Shown here in pieces: positions 31,012 through 34,602 of a stretch of 34,602 bases of DNA. This DNA is from Flavobacterium psychraerolatum (GTDB lineage: Bacteria > Bacteroidota > Bacteroidia > Flavobacteriales > Flavobacteriaceae), in the NCBI RefSeq assembly GCF_025960985.1, contig NZ_JAOQMX010000045.1:1-34602 (forward strand). Direction: 5' to 3'. Positions within the stretch are counted from its first letter, which is position 1; each line of letters begins with the position of its first letter. The position numbers were made by a program, and so were the translations under genes. Under the pieces are notes generated by a model, which worked only from the letters and a program-made list of their open reading frames with translations, was not told the origin of the DNA and did not search any database.

Positions 31012-33093
31012 CTATCTCTTTTTCTTGTTATCCGGAAATACGAATGATGTTTCTCCACTTACATTCATTACAATAAAAGCGTCAAATTTTTTACCTGATT
31101 TACTAAATAATCCTTTAAGAAGACTTGTCTTTCCATTTGTAATCAGTGCTTCCAAATCTACTAGACTGAGTTGCAACCCACAGATATTTCGGAACTGGGT
31201 CCAATTGCATTTTTCATCCTTGCATTTCACTAGCTTGTCCCGAATAAATACTTTTTCGACCTTACATTTTGGACAAATCAGATTAGGTACTCGCTCTACT
31301 TCTATAGCTAGATCTAGAATCTCCTGTGTTAAACTGACTGTAAAATCCTCAATTTCCTTCTCGAAGGTGACTAAATCTGACTCACTATTCTCTATTTTTT
31401 GTAACGCTAGTTCCCACTTGGAGGTTAATATCACATTGGCAATATTTTTGTCTTTTACCAATTCATAAACCTTTAATCCTTTTTCTGTAGGTAGTAATAG
31501 TTTCTTATCACGTTTGACGTATTCTCTCTTAAAAAGGGTTTCAATAATAGCTGCTCTTGTTGCTGGTGTTCCAATCCCTACATTTTGAATTGCTTTACGC
31601 TCCTGCTCATTTTCAATCTGACTCCCTGCATTTTCCATTGCAGAAAGCAAACTTGCTTCTGTATAAATAATTGGAGCTTTGGTTTTCTTTGCTACTACTT
31701 TTGCTGCTTTAATTTTAAGTTCATCACCAATTTTTAGAGTTGGTAATTCCTGAATAGGATCTTTATCTTCATCACTAAAATTGCCTTTGACAATTCTCCA
31801 ACCAGCATCCAGAAGTTTAACTCCTTTTAAGGCAAAATCGTAGTGAGAAACTTGTACCATAACGTTGGTTATTTCTTTAATACAAATTGGTGAAACTGAT
31901 TCTAATAACCGATAGACAATCATTTCGTAAATTGCATTCTCTTTGGCTGATAATGCAGATGGAATCTTATCGGTGATAAGGATACCATGATGATCGGTGA
32001 CTTTTAAATCATTGACGATTCGCTTATTCAAGCGCCCCATTTGCATTTTAGCCACTGCAGCTTTAAATTTGTCCATCTCTTCTGTTATCCTTATTAATTT
32101 AGAAATTTCTTCCCACATGTCTTCAGGAATATATTTACTGCCGGTACGTGGATAACTAATAAACTTCTTCTCATAAAGACTTTGAGCAATGGTAAGCGTT
32201 TCTTCAGCGGTGAGATTTAGCTTAATATTTGCCTCCTTCTGCAATGCTGTCAAATCAAATAATAATGGTGGCTGTTCATTTATAACTTTAGTTTCTAAAG
32301 CACTTACTGAAGCCAAACCGTATTTATGAATTGTTTTCAATACATTATCCGTTTTTTTAGCTTCATCCCATTTAATGGTCGAAAGACTTTTAAAATCAAG
32401 GTATTCTTTGTTATGTTCCAGTTCTATTTGCCAATAGTGCTCAATGGCAAACGCCTTATTTTCCAGAAAGCGTTTACAAATTAGTGCAAGTGTAGGCGTC
32501 TGAACCCTACCTAACGAATAAACACCTCCTCCACTGGTAACCGTTAATGCTTGCGAAGCATTAATTCCTACTAACCAATCGGCACGACTTCTGCCCAACC
32601 CTGCATGATATAGACTGTCAAAATTGCTTCCTGATTTCAAATTATCAAGTCCTTTAAGGATTGCCTTTTCAGTTAATGAACTAATCCATAAACGTTCAAA
32701 AGGTTTAGTGCAGTTCAAATACTCATATATGTACCGGAATATAAGCTCCCCCTCACGTCCTGCATCTGTGGCGACAATGATACTTTCGCAGTTTTTAAAT
32801 AGTTGATCAATAATGTTTAGCTGCTTCAAAGCCCCTAGGTCACGGACATAACTTTTATCTTTCTTGACCTTACGTACTGTCAATAAAAATGGTTTAGGTA
32901 AAATAGGCAAAGTCTCCCTTTGAAAACCATTAATGCCATAATCATCTGGCATGGCCAAAGACACTAAATGTCCAAACGCCCAGGTTACCTGATATCCATT
33001 TCCCATCAGGTAACCTTCCTTCTTTTCTTTAGCTCCTAACAAGAGAGCAATCTCTCGAGCAACACTTGGTTTTTCTGCAATTACTACTTTCAT
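31012..33093 (-). CDS. topB: DNA topoisomerase III (type IA)
   Basis: This 693-aa enzyme is an ICE-type TopB. The Toprim domain opens MKVVIAEKPSVAREIA and includes IVATDAGREGELIFRYIYEY (about 105-125). The active-site tyrosine is in the KFISYPRTGSKYIPEDM segment (about 310-326). The C-terminus has a CPKC...CKDEKC zinc-ribbon (about 607-635) and ends with a DUF3945-like strand, SKSGKKFDAFIVMNVSGETSFVF. Type IA topoisomerases on conjugative elements unlink single-stranded intermediates. It lies 21 bases after the DUF3945 gene and probably shares its transcript. Confidence 0.95.
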   Translation of the reverse strand: MKVVIAEKPSVAREIALLLGAKEKKEGYLMGNGYQVTWAFGHLVSLAMPDDYGINGFQRETLPILPKPFLLTVRKVKKDKSYVRDLGALKQLNIIDQLFKNCESIIVATDAGREGELIFRYIYEYLNCTKPFERLWISSLTEKAILKGLDNLKSGSNFDSLYHAGLGRSRADWLVGINASQALTVTSGGGVYSLGRVQTPTLALICKRFLENKAFAIEHYWQIELEHNKEYLDFKSLSTIKWDEAKKTDNVLKTIHKYGLASVSALETKVINEQPPLLFDLTALQKEANIKLNLTAEETLTIAQSLYEKKFISYPRTGSKYIPEDMWEEISKLIRITEEMDKFKAAVAKMQMGRLNKRIVNDLKVTDHHGILITDKIPSALSAKENAIYEMIVYRLLESVSPICIKEITNVMVQVSHYDFALKGVKLLDAGWRIVKGNFSDEDKDPIQELPTLKIGDELKIKAAKVVAKKTKAPIIYTEASLLSAMENAGSQIENEQERKAIQNVGIGTPATRAAIIETLFKREYVKRDKKLLLPTEKGLKVYELVKDKNIANVILTSKWELALQKIENSESDLVTFEKEIEDFTVSLTQEILDLAIEVERVPNLICPKCKVEKVFIRDKLVKCKDEKCNWTQFRNICGLQLSLVDLEALITNGKTSLLKGLFSKSGKKFDAFIVMNVSGETSFVFPDNKKKR

Positions 33094-33114
33094 TTGGACT
33101 TGTCTTAATAGTAA

Positions 33115-34410
33115 TTACATTTTTCGACCTTTCGATTTAGCTGCTGCTTTTGGTTTCTCCTGTTCCTCTTGCTGCTTTGAGTCATCAGGATTATTCTGCT
33201 TGCTTTTCAAAGGCTCTTTACTGTTTTTTGTCGCTTCGTTGGTTTTCCCTTCAGAGTTTACAGCAACCTGTGTTTTATTTTCTTCTTTAGGTTGGGCTTT
33301 TTCCTTTATTTTATTCGGGTTATCAAATGAGAAACCTGTTTTACCGCTGTCTTTATCGAATGTGATGTAGCCTTGGTATTCTTTTCCTTTTTTATCAAGC
33401 AAACCACTTACATAAACTGTTTGTCCTTCTTTGAATTTTTCAAATTGTGCGGCATCTAGTTCTTTCCCACGAAAGTTTTTAGGAGCTTCAATATTTTGAT
33501 TTTCAGTTTGCTTGTTGGTGCTTCCTCTGTCGAATAAAAATTCAACATATCGTTTGTCTGCATTAAACTGTACTGAAGCATTAAAAGGCTCTCCTTTTTT
33601 AGAAATCATACCTTCCAAATGCAATGGCTTTCCTTCAGATAATATATTTTTTTGCTGATCATCAAGTTTAACACCCTTAATTTCATTGGGAATCTTGATT
33701 AGTGTTGTTCGAAGTGCGATAAGTTCGTTAGTCAGCTTATCAATACTAATAATCGACGGAATTTTTTCACCTGTCTTAGGATTTATTAACTCAACTACTC
33801 TTCCCATGTTGCCGTTTTTCAACAAATTATCTTTGTCCTCTTTTGTAAATTCATGACCAAAGAACTTAAATTGTAATTGGGGTTCTTTTCGAATTCCGTG
33901 AATGGCTAGAACAACTTGTCCGTCCTCTTTAGCTTGCAGAGAAAGTCTTGCATCCATTCGTGTAACTGATGTTCCCAAATCAAGAGTGACAGGAACTAAT
34001 TCATTGGTCTTAAATCCTTTTAACAGCGGGTCTAATAAGTTCATTTTTTCGAGACGCTCCTTACTTAATCCCAGATTAGTCATTGCTTTCCAATCTATTT
34101 GCTCTACTTTATAGCGATAGTCGCTAGTTTCTGGGGTTGACTGTTTTGTTTCCATAATCGTATTGTTTTCTTGTTTATAATCTGTTATAGTTTTTACTTT
34201 TTCAATCATTCCTTTAAAAAAATGAAAATGTGTTGGATCTTTAAGCTGTGAATAAAAATTGGAAAAAAAATTAGAAAACAAATCGCCTTGCTTGTCAACA
34301 CGCATGAATTGATTTTCATTTTTTTTATTAGAAATTAAGGTTTGCAAATCTTTATTTTTACCATTTTCCTTTGACGCCTCAATTTTCTTTTTGTTTTTAT
34401 CTATTAGCAA
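33115..34410 (-). CDS. DUF3945 protein, 5' end disrupted by an insertion sequence
   Basis: From the first near-start codon (TTG at 34410) 431 aa remain. The family usually starts some 20-40 residues earlier with a segment ending LSDILLVLDKEKKK; here FSDVLLLIDKNKKK is readable from 34425, but before it the frame runs into foreign sequence and a TGA at 34468-34470 without an ATG. Conserved parts include NQFMRVDKQGDLFSNFFSNF (about 34-53) and repeated DUF3945 units (LHLEGMISKKGEPFNASVQF and VYVSGLLDKKGKEYQGYITF), with a basic tail. These proteins pair with topB in Bacteroidota ICEs; function unknown. Loss of the normal start may silence it, unless TTG or the internal methionine near residue 36 serves. 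Confidence 0.82.
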   Translation of the reverse strand: MLIDKNKKKIEASKENGKNKDLQTLISNKKNENQFMRVDKQGDLFSNFFSNFYSQLKDPTHFHFFKGMIEKVKTITDYKQENNTIMETKQSTPETSDYRYKVEQIDWKAMTNLGLSKERLEKMNLLDPLLKGFKTNELVPVTLDLGTSVTRMDARLSLQAKEDGQVVLAIHGIRKEPQLQFKFFGHEFTKEDKDNLLKNGNMGRVVELINPKTGEKIPSIISIDKLTNELIALRTTLIKIPNEIKGVKLDDQQKNILSEGKPLHLEGMISKKGEPFNASVQFNADKRYVEFLFDRGSTNKQTENQNIEAPKNFRGKELDAAQFEKFKEGQTVYVSGLLDKKGKEYQGYITFDKDSGKTGFSFDNPNKIKEKAQPKEENKTQVAVNSEGKTNEATKNSKEPLKSKQNNPDDSKQQEEQEKPKAAAKSKGRKM

Positions 34411-34429
34411 TAAAACATCTGAGAACTGT

Positions 34430-34602
34430 CCTTCTACTGGTACATTATATTTTAGCCCCTTATAAGTTCAGAGTGATATTCTAAATTTCAAATAGTACAT
34501 TTGAGATATGAAATACAAGAAATGGAGTTTAGAAGAGAAGTTGGAAATTTTATCTTCTTGCGAAGAATTAGGCGTTGTAGAAACCTGTCGTAAATACAGT
34601 GT
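34430..34602 (+). mobile_element. Left part of an insertion sequence (IS3-like)
   Basis: Foreign sequence begins between about 34425 and 34460, where homology to the DUF3945 N-terminus stops, and a transposase frame starts at 34508. The right end and inverted repeats are beyond the window, so the family is judged only from the transposase start. Confidence 0.65.
34508..34602 (+). CDS. Transposase start (OrfA-type), partial
   Basis: 31 codons are visible before the window ends. MKYKKWSLEEKLEILSSCEE, then LGVVETCRKYS, is the N-terminal helix-turn-helix of IS3-family OrfA-type transposases (HTH_Tnp_1 pattern, EKLEIL...G...CRKYSVS). It reads opposite to the gene it interrupts. The rest of the element is outside the window. 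Confidence 0.75.
   Translation, partial: MKYKKWSLEEKLEILSSCEELGVVETCRKYS

Larger units (their letters stand above)
652..34602. mobile_element. Integrative and conjugative element, left end and body
   Basis: The span from the tRNA-Ser 3' end to the window edge holds a tyrosine integrase, a complete mating-pair formation set (TraE to TraN with a VirB4-type TraG), TraA/TraB/TraD, a relaxase with accessory protein and coupling protein, SSB, topoisomerase III and DUF3945. This combination is characteristic of conjugative elements in Bacteroidota. The exact left boundary is uncertain (between about 620 and 730), and the right end is outside the window. Confidence 0.88.

Noticed and set aside
1..34602. 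CRISPR arrays, rRNA, antibiotic-resistance genes
   Set aside because: No regularly spaced repeat-spacer pattern, rRNA-like sequence or known resistance gene was seen; the only regular repeats are the three 21-bp-spaced octamers.
652..34602. Right attachment site (second copy of the tRNA-Ser 3' end)
   Set aside because: I looked for a repeat of the T-arm and acceptor sequence elsewhere in the window and found none; the right end must lie outside.

Overview
The window is AT-rich DNA from a Bacteroidota bacterium, most likely a member of the Flavobacteriia. Its promoters fit the TTTG / TAnnTTTG pattern of that phylum, Shine-Dalgarno sequences are largely absent, and it carries the Bacteroidota set of conjugation genes (traA, traB, traD to traN, mobA, mobB, mobC). 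Almost all of it is one integrative and conjugative element (ICE) beside a host tRNA-Ser(TGA) gene. The left end is present: tRNA 3' end, repeat-rich att-arm region, tyrosine integrase. The right end lies outside the window.

Layout: 1-715 is host flank with tRNA-Ser, its promoter and terminator. 716-3000 holds att arms, integrase and two small regulatory genes on the minus strand. 3000-3930 is non-coding but strongly structured, with a 185-bp imperfect inverted repeat. 3929-5434 encodes SSB and a DUF932 protein. 5757-14576 is the transfer operon on the minus strand, read traE to traN, including a 55-codon traL-like gene. 14577-22500 is a cargo island that splits the transfer operon between traD and traE. 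22506-24346 is traD, a DUF3408 traB-like gene and traA. 24350-25060 is a candidate oriT. 25066-28931 is mobA, relaxase and coupling protein on the plus strand. 29026-30581 is a HipBA module with a clear promoter and operator. 31012-34410 is topoisomerase III and a DUF3945 gene whose 5' end is cut by an insertion sequence running off the window.

The most notable part is the cargo island, whose intact genes are all on the minus strand. An AAA ATPase and a subtilisin-like protease form a pair resembling the IetAS anti-phage system. Next comes an overlapping three-gene cassette: a triple ubiquitin-like polyprotein, a fusion of an E2-like domain with a ThiF/E1 adenylation domain, and a small cysteine-rich DUF6527 protein. 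The set resembles bacterial ubiquitin-like conjugation systems, but has a non-glycine Ubl C-terminus, no obvious E1 catalytic cysteine and no JAB deconjugase. Three direct repeats spaced exactly 21 bp precede the ATPase gene, and a candidate small RNA of about 105 nt, with its own promoter and terminator, lies on the opposite strand between the two units. Beside the island are scars of earlier cargo: the end of a second mobA, the first six codons of a second relaxase, and a frameshifted fragment of an SF1 helicase.

Inferred working: TraA to TraN build the mating channel. MobA and MobB process oriT, MobC couples DNA to the channel, TopB and SSB handle the DNA, HipBA may stabilise the element, and the island probably defends the host. 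All gene names come from reading the translations; no database search was run.
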